Shown in pieces: positions 14,153 through 22,867 of a stretch of DNA of 22,980 nucleotides; the first letter of the stretch is position 1, and each line of letters starts with the position of its first letter. Origin of the DNA: Bacillota bacterium (GTDB lineage: Bacteria; Bacillota; Clostridia; Lachnospirales; Lachnospiraceae). Position numbers and translations under genes: made by a program. The stretch lies in the NCBI GenBank assembly GCA_023415655.1, contig JAEZKD010000217.1, positions 1-22,980 of the forward strand, read 5' to 3'. The notes under the pieces were generated by a model, which saw nothing but the letters and a program-made list of their open reading frames with translations, was not told the origin of the DNA and did not search any database.

Positions 14153-15799
14153 TTAGTCTTGAATTGCTGCAACTAATGCTGGAATTAATTGTTTCTTACG
14201 TGATACCACTCCATCTAATTTAAAGCCATCATCCGTTTGTGATACATTAAAAGCTCCTTCGACAATGCTCTTAGCTCGACTTCCTATGCAAAGTAATTCT
14301 GTTGATTCACGTATGATGTTGGTTAACATAAAGAACATCATATCCACACCATGTTCTTCAATCGCTTTCTTTAAATAAGGTACAAGACGTTCTTTGATTT
14401 CAGATAATTCCAAAGCATTCAATGAAGTGATTTGACCTACACCAAAGGTAACATCTCCAGCCGAGAAGTTTTTATAATCCTGATAAAAGATTTCTTCTGC
14501 AGATTTCATTTTTAGATTACTTCCTGCTTCAAACATCTCCCCAGCAAACTCTGTTACATCGAGATTTGCAATCTTAGCCAAGGCTTCAGCTGCAGCTTTA
14601 TCATATGCTGTACAGGTTGGAGAACGATACATTAAAGTATCTGAGATGATTGCAGCGCATAAAATACTTGCAATCTTTGGTTCAATCTCAATCTGATTTT
14701 CACAATACATCTGATAAATAATCGTAGCTGTACAGCCAAGTGGTTGATTTCGAAAGAACACAGGTCGCATCGTCTCAATCGTACCCAAACGATGATGATC
14801 GATAATCTCTAAAATCTCTGCATCTTCAATTCCATCCACTGCTTGATCCTTTTCATTGTGATCAACCATAATGATTTTCTTACGTTCCATATTCAACAAA
14901 TTACGTCTAGAAATCATACCTCGATAATTTCCTTTGTGATCAAGAATTGGGAAATCACGGTTTCTCTGCTTCGCCATAACTGATTTGATCTCATCTACAA
15001 AGGCATCAGTACGGAAGGTAATCAGATTATCCTTAATCATAAAGTGATTGATTGGCATACTCTGATTCATAAGTCTCGCAACTGTATAAGTATCATGAGG
15101 AGTACTAATAACCGTACAGCCTCGTTCCTGTGCTAATTTTTGAATGGTCAAAGATACCTTGGCACCTTCACACACCACGATACATCCTGCCTTCATCTCG
15201 ATGGCACATAATTGGGATTCATAACGATTACCTAGAATCACCAAATCATGCTCTTCAATATAATCCTCCATCAAATCTGGATTCGCTGCTGCAATTAAAA
15301 CCTTTCCTTCACCAAAGATTGCTTGTTCATCACCAACAACCATCGTACCTTCTAATGTTTCTAGAATATTAGAATATGGTGTTTGTGCTGAAGATAAGAT
15401 CCGGCTATCATAAACCTCCATATACGAGGTTGCAATATCTCCAATCGTAATGATTCCCTCAAGCTTATCATTCTCTGTAATCGGTAAGGTAACCACATTC
15501 TTCTCTTTCATCAAGGTCCATGCTTTTTTTAGTGATATATATTTGCTTACACCTTCCGTTTCATGGATTTCAATATCCTTTACCTGAGTTCGAACATCAG
15601 CTAGATATTCTGGTGGTGTAATTTGAAAACGATCTAATACATATTGTGTTTCTGCATTTAACTGACCAGCTCTCATCGCTACATAATGTTTACCGTACAG
15701 CTTCCTTTTTAGTTCCGCATATGCAATCGCAGAGCATATGGAATCCGTATCAGGGTTCTTATGTCCGATGATGATAATTTTCTTGTTATGCGGTATCAT
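14153..15799 (-). CDS. Manganese-dependent family II inorganic pyrophosphatase with CBS and DRTGG domains
   Basis: It hydrolyses pyrophosphate to phosphate in the cytoplasm. The 548-residue protein has a DHH catalytic domain split by a regulatory insert. Metal ligands appear in GHKNPDTDS (12-20), MVDHNEKDQ (311-319) and IIDHHRLGT (333-341). The insert contains a CBS domain (about 72-127), a DRTGG domain (about 140-245) and a second CBS domain (about 250-305). The DHHA2 C-terminal domain follows, with the substrate-binding SRAKSI and VSRKKQ motifs near the end. This is the long CBS-PPase form, in which AMP and ADP inhibit, ATP activates and diadenosine polyphosphates bind at the DRTGG/CBS module; those properties are known for the family and were not read here. 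GGAGG precedes the ATG. It starts 12 bases after smpB. Confidence 0.95.
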   Translation of the reverse strand: MIPHNKKIIIIGHKNPDTDSICSAIAYAELKRKLYGKHYVAMRAGQLNAETQYVLDRFQITPPEYLADVRTQVKDIEIHETEGVSKYISLKKAWTLMKEKNVVTLPITENDKLEGIITIGDIATSYMEVYDSRILSSAQTPYSNILETLEGTMVVGDEQAIFGEGKVLIAAANPDLMEDYIEEHDLVILGNRYESQLCAIEMKAGCIVVCEGAKVSLTIQKLAQERGCTVISTPHDTYTVARLMNQSMPINHFMIKDNLITFRTDAFVDEIKSVMAKQRNRDFPILDHKGNYRGMISRRNLLNMERKKIIMVDHNEKDQAVDGIEDAEILEIIDHHRLGTIETMRPVFFRNQPLGCTATIIYQMYCENQIEIEPKIASILCAAIISDTLMYRSPTCTAYDKAAAEALAKIANLDVTEFAGEMFEAGSNLKMKSAEEIFYQDYKNFSAGDVTFGVGQITSLNALELSEIKERLVPYLKKAIEEHGVDMMFFMLTNIIRESTELLCIGSRAKSIVEGAFNVSQTDDGFKLDGVVSRKKQLIPALVAAIQD

Positions 15800-15811
15800 T
15801 TGTATCCTCCA

Positions 15812-16276
15812 CTATAAATTTCTCACCTTAAATTCCTTTTCTGCTTCTCTTCTTTGGTCTTTTTTCGCAATGTCCTGACGTTTATCGTATAGCTTTTTAC
15901 CACGGGCAATTCCAATTTCCATCTTAACCAGTCCATTCTTTAGATACACTTGTAACGGTACAAGAGTAAATCCTTTTTGTTGCAAAGTTCCAACAATCTT
16001 ATTAATCTGAAACTTATGCAATAATAACTTCTTGATTCTTAATGGATCTTTATTGAAAATGTTCCCTTTTTCATAAGGACTGATGTGCATATTATAGACG
16101 TATACCTCTCCATTCTCAATACGAACGAATGCTTCTTTGACGGAACATTTGCCCATACGCATGGATTTAACTTCTGTTCCATGAAGCACAACTCCTGCTT
16201 CATAGGTTTCTTCAATGAAATAGTCGAATCTGGCTTTTTTGTTGTTTGCAATCAACTTAAAACTCTCTTTTGCCAT
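15812..16276 (-). CDS. smpB: SsrA-binding protein SmpB
   Basis: SmpB binds the tRNA-like part of tmRNA and brings it to stalled ribosomes. The 154-residue length and sequence are typical: N-terminal NNKKARFDYFIEETYEAG, the GTEVKSMRMGKCSVKEAFVR segment (34-53), YEKGNIFNKDPLRIKKLLLH (68-87), then the basic C-terminal tail GKKLYDKRQDIAKKDQRREA (125-144), which enters the mRNA channel. A GAGG site lies 8 bases before the ATG, and its own promoter is visible upstream. It heads the run with the pyrophosphatase and tdk, and follows rnr by 219 bases. The matching tmRNA gene is on the other strand at 8024. Confidence 0.98.
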   Translation of the reverse strand: MAKESFKLIANNKKARFDYFIEETYEAGVVLHGTEVKSMRMGKCSVKEAFVRIENGEVYVYNMHISPYEKGNIFNKDPLRIKKLLLHKFQINKIVGTLQQKGFTLVPLQVYLKNGLVKMEIGIARGKKLYDKRQDIAKKDQRREAEKEFKVRNL

Positions 16277-16320
16277 GTCCTATTCCTCTCTTTCTTTCTA
16301 TAGGTCAAACCTACGAAATG

Positions 16321-16350
16321 ATTATAACATATTTATGGCATATAAGTAAA
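16321..16350 (-). promoter_or_regulatory. Promoter of smpB
   Basis: On the minus strand a perfect TATAAT (16321-16326) with an extended -10 TGT directly upstream lies 18 bases from TTTACT (16345-16350). Its start point would be about 35-40 bases before the smpB ATG. Confidence 0.75.
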
Positions 16351-16367
16351 ATATACTTATCATATTT

Positions 16368-16489
16368 CTTGTAAACTTGTTTCATTTATTACAAGTAATT
16401 TTTCTCCCCATCGTTTGGAGAATTACTTGAAAAGGTAGTATATATACATTTCTACTTGTTTCTATCAACCTATTTACAAGTAATTCTCC
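16368..16489 (-). repeat. Chain of overlapping inverted repeats between rnr and smpB
   Basis: In minus-strand order, GGAGAATTACTTG (16489-16477) is the exact complement of CAAGTAATTCTCC (16429-16417). That element can instead pair with GGAGAAAAATTACTTG (16408-16393), leaving a 3-base bulge. The 3' part of the latter overlaps CTTGTAA (16395-16389), which can pair with TTACAAG (16374-16368). The pairings exclude one another. No T tract follows any stem, so these are not ordinary terminators. Confidence 0.7.
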
Positions 16490-16495
16490 ATCCAA

Positions 16496-18643
16496 TTATT
16501 CTTCCAGTGACCGTGCATGAACAATAGAAAAGTCAATTGACTTCATCAAACGGTCTGTATTTTCCACTCGTACAATCACGGTTTGCCCAAGTTTATAAGT
16601 CTTTCTTGTATGCTCTCCAATCAACTGGTAATGTTCTTCATCATAGATAAAGTAATCATCGTGCATGTCTGCCATACGAACCATACCTTCCACAGTATTC
16701 GGAAGCTCTACATACATCCCCCACGACGTTACACCTGAGATTACACCTTCAAAGGTCTCACCGATGAACTGACTCATATATTCTACTTTTTTCAATTTCT
16801 CAACTTCACGTTCCGCTTCATCCGCACGACGTTCTGTTAGACTGGATTGTTTTGCAACCTCAGGGAGTATCTTGTCATAGTGAGAAACTCTCTTTTCACG
16901 TATTCCACCTCTTAGATTCTCCTTAATGATTCGATGAATCTGTAAGTCTGGATAACGACGAATTGGAGATGTAAAGTGACAATAATACTTCGTAGAAAGT
17001 CCAAAATGTCCATCGCAGGTTGTTGTATACTTTGCTTGCTTCATCGAACGAAGTGTTAATCGACTGATCAAAGCCTCTTCTGGAGTTCCATCAATCTTTA
17101 CTAACAGCTTCTGTAATTCCTTTGGATGAATTTCATCCTGCCCAACTCGCATCGTATACCCAAAGTTATTGATAAAAATACTTAACTTTTGAATCTTCTC
17201 TAAATCTGGATTCTCATGGGTACGGTAAACAAACGGTAGCTCCTGCCAGAAGAAGTCCTCTGCGACAGTTTCGTTCGCAATCAACATAAAATCTTCAATG
17301 ATTTTTGTTGCTTTGTTACGCTCATATGGCTTAATGTCAATTGGTTTTCCATCCTTGTTCAATAAGATCTTACTTTCCGGGAAATCAAAATCAATCGAAC
17401 CACGTTTTCTACGTTTTTCTCTTAGGATATTTGCTAATTCTAACATTGTTTCAAACATTGGAACTAGTTCTTTGTATTGCTCAATTTCAGCCTCATCTTT
17501 ATCTTCCAGTATCTTCTTTACAGAAGTATAAGTCATTCTACGATCTACATTGATAACCGTCTCAGCGATACGATGTCCAATGACATTTCCTTTTGAATCA
17601 ATATCCATAATACAGCTTAAGGCAAGTCGATCCACACCAGCATTTAATGAACAGATTCCATTGGATAATTTGTGAGGTAACATTGGTATCACACGGTCTA
17701 CCAGATAAACACTCGTACCACGTTTTAATGCTTCTTTATCAAGTGCCGAATTCTCTGTGACATAGTTTGTAACATCTGCAATATGAACACCTAACTGATA
17801 ATTATCCCCCTGTTTTGAGATTGTAATCGCATCATCTAAATCCTTGGCATCTTCACCATCTATCGTCACCGTCTGAACATTACGTAAATCGAGCCGTCCT
17901 CCGATGTCTTTTGGATCAATTTCCTCTGGTGTTTTCTCAACCTGACGCATTACTTCCTCTGGAAATTCGGTTGGGAGTCCATTCGCTAGGATCACCGATA
18001 CGATATCTACACCTGGATCATTGATATGACCTATGATCTTAGTGATTTTTCCTTCTGGATTTTTTGTTTCATTTCCATAATCCGTAATTTCAACTAATAC
18101 CTTATGCCCATTCACTGCTCCTTTTGTTTTTTCCTTTGGAATGAAGATATCAGCACCAAACTTTAAATTGTCTGGAACCACAAAACCAAAGTTTTTACTT
18201 TTTTGGAAGGTACCAACAAGCTCAGATATATTACGTTCAACGATTGCCAAGACTGCACCTTCTCTACGTTTTCCAGTCTGCTCTTCTTGTATGATAATCT
18301 GTACTTTATCTTTATTTAGTGCTCCTTTGGTTTCGCTTTCGGGTATAAAGACATCCCCTAGTTCTTCTTCTCCCTCAATTGCTACAAATCCAAATCCACG
18401 AGTTGTACCAGAGAATATACCAACCTTAATATTCCCATTCATCTGCTTGTATCTTGCATTGCCATCTAACATAATCTTTCCATCTGACATTAAGGAATCA
18501 AGTACAAGCTTTAATTCGTCTCTCTCGTTTTTTGGTACCTGTAACAACCCAGCCAATTCACGAAATTTCATCGGCCGATATGCTTTATTTGTAATTACTT
18601 CATACAGTAATTGTTTCTTGTGGTCTAGTATTTCTTTTTCCAT
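16496..18643 (-). CDS. rnr: Ribonuclease R
   Basis: RNase R is a 3'-to-5' exoribonuclease that digests structured RNA and takes part in rRNA quality control and decay of non-stop mRNAs with tmRNA-SmpB. The 715-residue protein has an N-terminal winged-helix-like region (about 1-65) and two cold-shock OB domains (about 70-140 and 150-220). The RNB catalytic domain (about 245-570) carries the acidic cluster TIDGEDAKDLDDAITI and a GVHIADVTNYV segment. A C-terminal S1 domain (about 625-705) begins at ETFEGVISGVTSWGMYVELP. It lacks the long lysine-rich tail of the E. coli enzyme and ends just after the S1 domain. The ATG has only a GGGG-type site. It stands between secG and smpB, a common order in Firmicutes. 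Confidence 0.97.
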   Translation of the reverse strand: MEKEILDHKKQLLYEVITNKAYRPMKFRELAGLLQVPKNERDELKLVLDSLMSDGKIMLDGNARYKQMNGNIKVGIFSGTTRGFGFVAIEGEEELGDVFIPESETKGALNKDKVQIIIQEEQTGKRREGAVLAIVERNISELVGTFQKSKNFGFVVPDNLKFGADIFIPKEKTKGAVNGHKVLVEITDYGNETKNPEGKITKIIGHINDPGVDIVSVILANGLPTEFPEEVMRQVEKTPEEIDPKDIGGRLDLRNVQTVTIDGEDAKDLDDAITISKQGDNYQLGVHIADVTNYVTENSALDKEALKRGTSVYLVDRVIPMLPHKLSNGICSLNAGVDRLALSCIMDIDSKGNVIGHRIAETVINVDRRMTYTSVKKILEDKDEAEIEQYKELVPMFETMLELANILREKRRKRGSIDFDFPESKILLNKDGKPIDIKPYERNKATKIIEDFMLIANETVAEDFFWQELPFVYRTHENPDLEKIQKLSIFINNFGYTMRVGQDEIHPKELQKLLVKIDGTPEEALISRLTLRSMKQAKYTTTCDGHFGLSTKYYCHFTSPIRRYPDLQIHRIIKENLRGGIREKRVSHYDKILPEVAKQSSLTERRADEAEREVEKLKKVEYMSQFIGETFEGVISGVTSWGMYVELPNTVEGMVRMADMHDDYFIYDEEHYQLIGEHTRKTYKLGQTVIVRVENTDRLMKSIDFSIVHARSLEE

Positions 18644-18754
18644 AAAAACCCCGCTTTCTTATTACAACTTCTATTCCTATTATTTATACTTTTGGAATCA
18701 ACTAAAATCTATCCTTAGTATTTGTAGCTAAATCACAACTATGTAAAATCCATA

Positions 18755-18790
18755 GAGAAAAAAAACACCCTGCTATGCAGAGTGTTTTTG
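18755..18790 (-). terminator. Terminator of secG
   Basis: On the minus-strand RNA AACACUCUGC pairs with GCAGGGUGUU (18786-18777 with 18773-18764, one G-U pair, loop AUA), followed by a U run (18758-18766). It lies a few bases past the secG stop. Confidence 0.88.
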
Positions 18791-18799
18791 AATTTCTTA

Positions 18800-19045
18800 T
18801 TATAGACCCCAATTTAAGTTAAGCACAATTGACGTAAGAACAAAAAGTACTGCAAGAATCTTTGTGATCTTGATTAATGCACCTTCCATGGAACGTCCTT
18901 TGTTCTTTCCCCAATAAGTATCTGCAACGCCGTTGATTGAGCCAGAAAGACCTGCTGACTTACCTTCCTGCATTAATACAACAACAATTAATCCTAAACA
19001 TATTAAAACGAATGCAATTGTCACGATTACTCTTAAAATCTCCAT
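18800..19045 (-). CDS. secG: Preprotein translocase subunit SecG
   Basis: SecG is the small auxiliary subunit of the SecYEG protein-export channel. The 81-residue length fits. There are two hydrophobic helices (about 4-25 and 58-78) joined by a loop that holds the conserved LMQEGKSAGLSGSINGVADT stretch (24-43). AGGAGG lies 9 bases before the ATG. It has its own good promoter and terminator, so it can be a separate transcript between gpmI and rnr; no terminator is visible between gpmI and secG, so read-through from gpmI is also likely. Confidence 0.96.
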   Translation of the reverse strand: MEILRVIVTIAFVLICLGLIVVVLMQEGKSAGLSGSINGVADTYWGKNKGRSMEGALIKITKILAVLFVLTSIVLNLNWGL

Positions 19046-19074
19046 CTATCACACCTCCTAAAGTCACCTTAGCT

Positions 19075-19103
19075 ATTTTACCACATTTTATCTAGAAAGA
19101 CAA
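19075..19103 (-). promoter_or_regulatory. Promoter of secG
   Basis: On the minus strand TTGTCT (19098-19103), a 17-base spacer and TAAAAT (19075-19080) with TGG just before it (extended -10) lie about 30 bases ahead of the secG start. Confidence 0.8.
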
Positions 19104-19122
19104 GTAGTAACCACAGTTTATT

Positions 19123-20667
19123 TTACTTATGTTGTAAAAGAGAGGTTCCTGTCATTTCAGCTGGTTTCTTCATTCCCATCATTTCAATTAACGTAGGGAT
19201 GATATCAGCAAGGCAACCATTTTCTTTTAATGTGTAATTTTCATCATAATTTACAAGAATAAATGGAACTGGATTAGTGGTATGAGCTGTGAATGGTTCT
19301 CCATTATTATAATCCACTAACTGTTCTGCATTCCCATGGTCTGCACAGATAAACATCTGACCGTCCACTTCTAATAATGCATCATATGCTCTACCAACAC
19401 AAGCATCTACTGTTTCAATTGCTTTGATTGCAGCGTCTTTCATACCTGTATGGCCAACCATATCTGGATTAGCAAAGTTTACAATAATAACATCGTATTT
19501 ATCCGATTTAATTGCCTCTACTAATTTGTCTGCTACTGCATTCGCACTCATCTCTGGCTGTAAGTCATAGGTCGCAACCTTTGGAGAGTTCACTAAGATA
19601 CGATCTTCCCCTTCGTTTGGAGCTTCTACACCACCATTGAAGAAGAAAGTTACATGCGCATATTTTTCAGTTTCAGCTATACGAGCTTGTGTCATATGAT
19701 GTGCCGCTAGATATTCACCAAAGGTATTCGTAATCGACACTTTCTTAAATGCAACGCTCTTGTTTGGAATTGTCACATCATATTCGGAGAAGCATACGAA
19801 TGTCAATGGAAGTCTTCCACCTTTACGTTCAAAACCATCAAAATCATCTGCGCAGAAGGCTCTTGTCATTTCTCTTGCACGGTCTGGACGGAAGTTAAAG
19901 AAAATCACGGAATCGTTTGCTTTGATTGGAGCAATTGCTTTTCCATCTTCTACTACTACGGTTGGAACAACAAATTCGTCATTTACATTTTCACTGTAAG
20001 AAGCAGCAACAGCGTCTACTGCATTGGTTGTTTCAACACCTTCTCCATAAGCGAGTGCAGCATATGCTTTTTCTACACGGTCCCATCTATTATCACGATC
20101 CATTGCATAATAACGACCCATAACAGAAGCAATCTTACCTACTCCAATTTCCTGCATTTTAGCTTCTAATTCTTCCATAAAGCTCTTACCAGAAGTTGGA
20201 GCTGTATCTCTACCATCTAAGAAGCAGTGAACATATACCTTTTCCAAGCCCTTTTTCTTGGCAAGTTCAAGTAAACCATATAAATGAGTGTTATGGCTGT
20301 GAACACCACCATCAGACAACAATCCAAACATATGAAGTGCTGTATTATTCTTAAGACAGTTATCTACTGCTTTGTTTAATTCTTCATTTTCAAAGAAGTC
20401 GCCATCTTGAATTGCCTTTGTAATACGGGTTAATTCCTGGTATACAATACGTCCAGCACCCATATTCAAATGTCCAACTTCCGAGTTCCCCATCTGTCCA
20501 TCTGGAAGTCCAACTGCCATTCCAGATGCATTTCCTAAGACGTATGGATACTTTGACATCAATTGATCAAGAACAGGTTTTTTCGCTAATGCAATTGCAT
20601 TCCCTTCTGTTTTCTCATTGATTCCAAATCCATCCAGTATCATTAAAACGGTTGGTTTTTTACTCAT
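19123..20667 (-). CDS. gpmI: 2,3-bisphosphoglycerate-independent phosphoglycerate mutase
   Basis: The enzyme interconverts 3- and 2-phosphoglycerate in glycolysis, using two metal ions and a phosphoserine intermediate. The second of two adjacent ATGs is chosen: it is 7 bases from AGGAG and places the catalytic Ser at residue 62, in GLPDGQMGNSEVGHLNMGAG, as in the Geobacillus enzyme (recalled numbering). The first ATG (20670) adds one Met. Other hallmarks are LDGFG near 11-15, the HCFLDGRDTAP segment near 151-161, the NFRPDRAREMTR segment near 260-271, ADHGNAEQL near 446-454 and HTTNPVPF. At 514 residues it has the full family length. A strong promoter lies just upstream, separating it from the aldolase gene. 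Confidence 0.97.
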   Translation of the reverse strand: MSKKPTVLMILDGFGINEKTEGNAIALAKKPVLDQLMSKYPYVLGNASGMAVGLPDGQMGNSEVGHLNMGAGRIVYQELTRITKAIQDGDFFENEELNKAVDNCLKNNTALHMFGLLSDGGVHSHNTHLYGLLELAKKKGLEKVYVHCFLDGRDTAPTSGKSFMEELEAKMQEIGVGKIASVMGRYYAMDRDNRWDRVEKAYAALAYGEGVETTNAVDAVAASYSENVNDEFVVPTVVVEDGKAIAPIKANDSVIFFNFRPDRAREMTRAFCADDFDGFERKGGRLPLTFVCFSEYDVTIPNKSVAFKKVSITNTFGEYLAAHHMTQARIAETEKYAHVTFFFNGGVEAPNEGEDRILVNSPKVATYDLQPEMSANAVADKLVEAIKSDKYDVIIVNFANPDMVGHTGMKDAAIKAIETVDACVGRAYDALLEVDGQMFICADHGNAEQLVDYNNGEPFTAHTTNPVPFILVNYDENYTLKENGCLADIIPTLIEMMGMKKPAEMTGTSLLQHK

Positions 20668-20725
20668 CATTTCTCTCCTTTGAACTATATATTAATGCAT
20701 TTTATTATTCGTTATTTCCTTTTCT

Positions 20726-20754
20726 ATCATACTCATGAAGAAAGAGTTCGTCAA
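20726..20754 (-). promoter_or_regulatory. Promoter of gpmI
   Basis: On the minus strand TTGACG (20749-20754), a 17-base spacer and TATGAT (20726-20731) are near consensus and lie about 55 bases ahead of the ATG. Confidence 0.82.
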
Positions 20755-20806
20755 GATAATTTTCATTCTAACAAAAGGTTTTGCACCTTGTAATCCCCTT
20801 GAATTC

Positions 20807-21844
20807 TTAAGGAAGTTGAGCGATATCTAGTAATAATTGTTCCACATCACTTTCCTTCGTTGCCCAGCTTGTGCAAAAACGAACAGCTTCATGCCCGTCA
20901 TCCACCTTGGCCCAAAAGGAAAAAGCATATTTTTTTGCTAATTTCTCCTTTTGTGCTAACGTTAGAATTGGAAATTGCTGATTGGTCACAGAATCAAATA
21001 GAAAATGAATTCCTTTCTTTTGAAAGGCTTCTCTGATTCTCATCGCCAAAGAATCTGCATATGCTGATATCTCAAAATAAAGATCATCCTCAAACAATGC
21101 TAAAAATTGAAGTCCAAGCAATCGTCCTTTTGCAAGCATACCACCATTTTGCTTGATGTAATAACGAAAATCCTTCTTAAGAGCATCTGATGTTATGACA
21201 ACAGCTTCTCCAAACAAAGCTCCGACCTTAGTTCCTCCAATGTAGAATACATCACAATATTGAGCAATATCTTTCATTGTTACATCATTCCCCTGTGCCA
21301 TAATACCATAACCAAGCCTCGCACCATCTAAGAACAGTGGTAGTTGATAGCGACGACAAACCGCACTAATCTGCATCAACTCTTCCTTCGTATATAACGT
21401 CCCATATTCGGTTGGGTTTGAGATATAAACCATGGCTGGTTGAACTAGATGCTCCATAGAGGAATCATTGATATGGTCAAGATATGTTTTTTCAATGGAG
21501 GCTGCATCCAGTTTTCCTTCTTTTCCACAAAGTGCAATTACTTTATGTCCAGTCGCTTCAATAGCACCTGTTTCATGAACATTAATATGTCCGCTATCTA
21601 CACAGATGACTCCTTGATAAGGTCGTAAGATGGATGCAATGATTGTTTTATTCGCTTGAGTTCCTCCTACAAGAAAGTGTACGTCGACATCCTCACGATT
21701 GCATACTCTTTTTATTCGTTCTCGTGCTTGATTGCAATAATCATCCATCCCATACCCAGGTGTTTGCTCCAAATTTGTTTTTATCAATAATTCTAATATT
21801 CTTGGATGTGCTCCTTCCGCGTAGTCGCATTCAAATCTAACCAT
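20807..21844 (-). CDS. ltaE: PLP-dependent low-specificity threonine aldolase-like enzyme
   Basis: Fold-type I PLP enzymes of this family cleave L-threonine or allo-threonine to glycine and acetaldehyde. The 345-residue protein matches the family in length and order: GYGMDDY near 30-36, the phosphate-binding FLVGGTQANKTII (57-69), DSGHINVHETGA (83-94), LFLDGARLGYG (170-180) with the cofactor-binding Asp173, and the Schiff-base Lys206 in YIGGTKVGALFGEA. The assignment rests on motifs; a related beta-eliminating lyase with other amino acid substrates remains possible. AAGGAG precedes the ATG. It sits between tpiA and gpmI but has its own promoter, and tpiA ends in a terminator, so it is probably an independent unit within the glycolytic run. 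Confidence 0.88.
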   Translation of the reverse strand: MVRFECDYAEGAHPRILELLIKTNLEQTPGYGMDDYCNQARERIKRVCNREDVDVHFLVGGTQANKTIIASILRPYQGVICVDSGHINVHETGAIEATGHKVIALCGKEGKLDAASIEKTYLDHINDSSMEHLVQPAMVYISNPTEYGTLYTKEELMQISAVCRRYQLPLFLDGARLGYGIMAQGNDVTMKDIAQYCDVFYIGGTKVGALFGEAVVITSDALKKDFRYYIKQNGGMLAKGRLLGLQFLALFEDDLYFEISAYADSLAMRIREAFQKKGIHFLFDSVTNQQFPILTLAQKEKLAKKYAFSFWAKVDDGHEAVRFCTSWATKESDVEQLLLDIAQLP

Positions 21845-21878
21845 AGTTCTCTCCTTTGTTTCTCTTCTTATATTACAT

Positions 21879-21906
21879 GTTATACTAATTTTTCTCTATT
21901 TTGCAA
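21879..21906 (-). promoter_or_regulatory. Probable promoter of the threonine-aldolase gene
   Basis: On the minus strand TTGCAA (21901-21906) and TATAAC (21879-21884) are 16 bases apart, about 35 bases ahead of the ATG. Confidence 0.6.
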
Positions 21907-21980
21907 GTCCTAGCAATTAGAACGTATAAAGTGTTTGAATACTTTCGTGATACAATCTTACCTCGCGCAAAATTCCCATG

Positions 21981-22030
21981 AATGAAAACAAAGGTCATTC
22001 AATTAGAAAACACAGAATCGAATGACCTTT
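21981..22030 (-). terminator. Terminator of tpiA
   Basis: AAAGGTCATTC (21990-22000) and GAATGACCTTT (22020-22030) form a perfect 11-bp stem with a 19-base loop. On the minus strand TTTGTTTTCATT follows. It lies 37 bases past the tpiA stop. Confidence 0.8.
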
Positions 22031-22067
22031 CTCTTGTATTAATGTATAGAATCAATAGTACATATGT

Positions 22068-22814
22068 TTATTTGTAGTTGACGATTTTACCAAAGTCAGG
22101 CTTTAAGCTAGCTCCACCAACAAGTCCACCATCGATGTCTGGCTGAGTAAATAATTCAGGTGCACTATCAGCGGATACAGAACCACCGTACTGAATACGA
22201 ATTGCTGCAGCAGTTGCTTCATCATAGATTTCACCAATGCATACACGAATTGCAGCACAAACCTCCTGTGCCTGCTCTGTCGTTGCTACCTTACCAGTTC
22301 CGATTGCCCAGATTGGTTCGTATGCAATGACTGCTTTCTTTGCCTGATCTGCAGTCACATTTAAAAATGCTATCTTAATCTGTTGGCGAACCCATTCAAT
22401 CGTAATTCCTTGCTCTCTTTGAGTTAAGGACTCTCCACAACAGATAATTGGTGTAATGCCATGTTCAAATGCTTTTAACACTTTTTTATTTACCGTCATA
22501 TCAGTTTCTGCAAAGTATTCTCTTCTCTCAGAGTGACCGATGATTACATACTTTACTCCGATGTCTGTCAACATATTTGGAGCGATTTCGCCTGTGTAAG
22601 CACCACTCTCTTCATAGTACATATTTTCAGCACCAATTTCAATATTAGAGCCTTCTGCCGCTTTGATGGCTGTTGTTAATGAAATTGCTGGTACGCAAAA
22701 TACTACATCAACTTCATCGTTCTTAACAAGTGGCTTTAATTCTTCAATCAACTTTACAGTCTCACTTGGAGTTTTATTCATCTTCCAATTACCTGCAATA
22801 ATCTTCTTTCTCAT
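22068..22814 (-). CDS. tpiA: Triosephosphate isomerase
   Basis: The enzyme interconverts dihydroxyacetone phosphate and glyceraldehyde 3-phosphate in glycolysis. The 248-residue TIM barrel shows AGNWKMN (7-13, with Lys11), the catalytic His94 in VIIGHSERR, catalytic Glu166 in AYEPIWAIGTGK (residues 164-175), which begins the flexible loop, and the phosphate-binding IQYGGSV and GGLVGGASL near the C terminus. Nothing is missing and the length is standard. GGAGG lies 7 bases before the ATG. No promoter is visible in the 140 bases upstream, so it is probably transcribed together with the gene before it, whose last codons fit pgk. Confidence 0.98.
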   Translation of the reverse strand: MRKKIIAGNWKMNKTPSETVKLIEELKPLVKNDEVDVVFCVPAISLTTAIKAAEGSNIEIGAENMYYEESGAYTGEIAPNMLTDIGVKYVIIGHSERREYFAETDMTVNKKVLKAFEHGITPIICCGESLTQREQGITIEWVRQQIKIAFLNVTADQAKKAVIAYEPIWAIGTGKVATTEQAQEVCAAIRVCIGEIYDEATAAAIRIQYGGSVSADSAPELFTQPDIDGGLVGGASLKPDFGKIVNYK

Positions 22815-22867
22815 CTTAAAACCTCCACATCTATGTAATGGCTTTTCTTCTCGCCGTTTTCATTCGA

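Noticed and set aside
18141..18731. 196-codon plus-strand reading frame
   Set aside because: It is antisense to rnr, which has clear domains throughout. Its composition (Ser, Pro and Phe rich) is what antisense of a coding frame gives.
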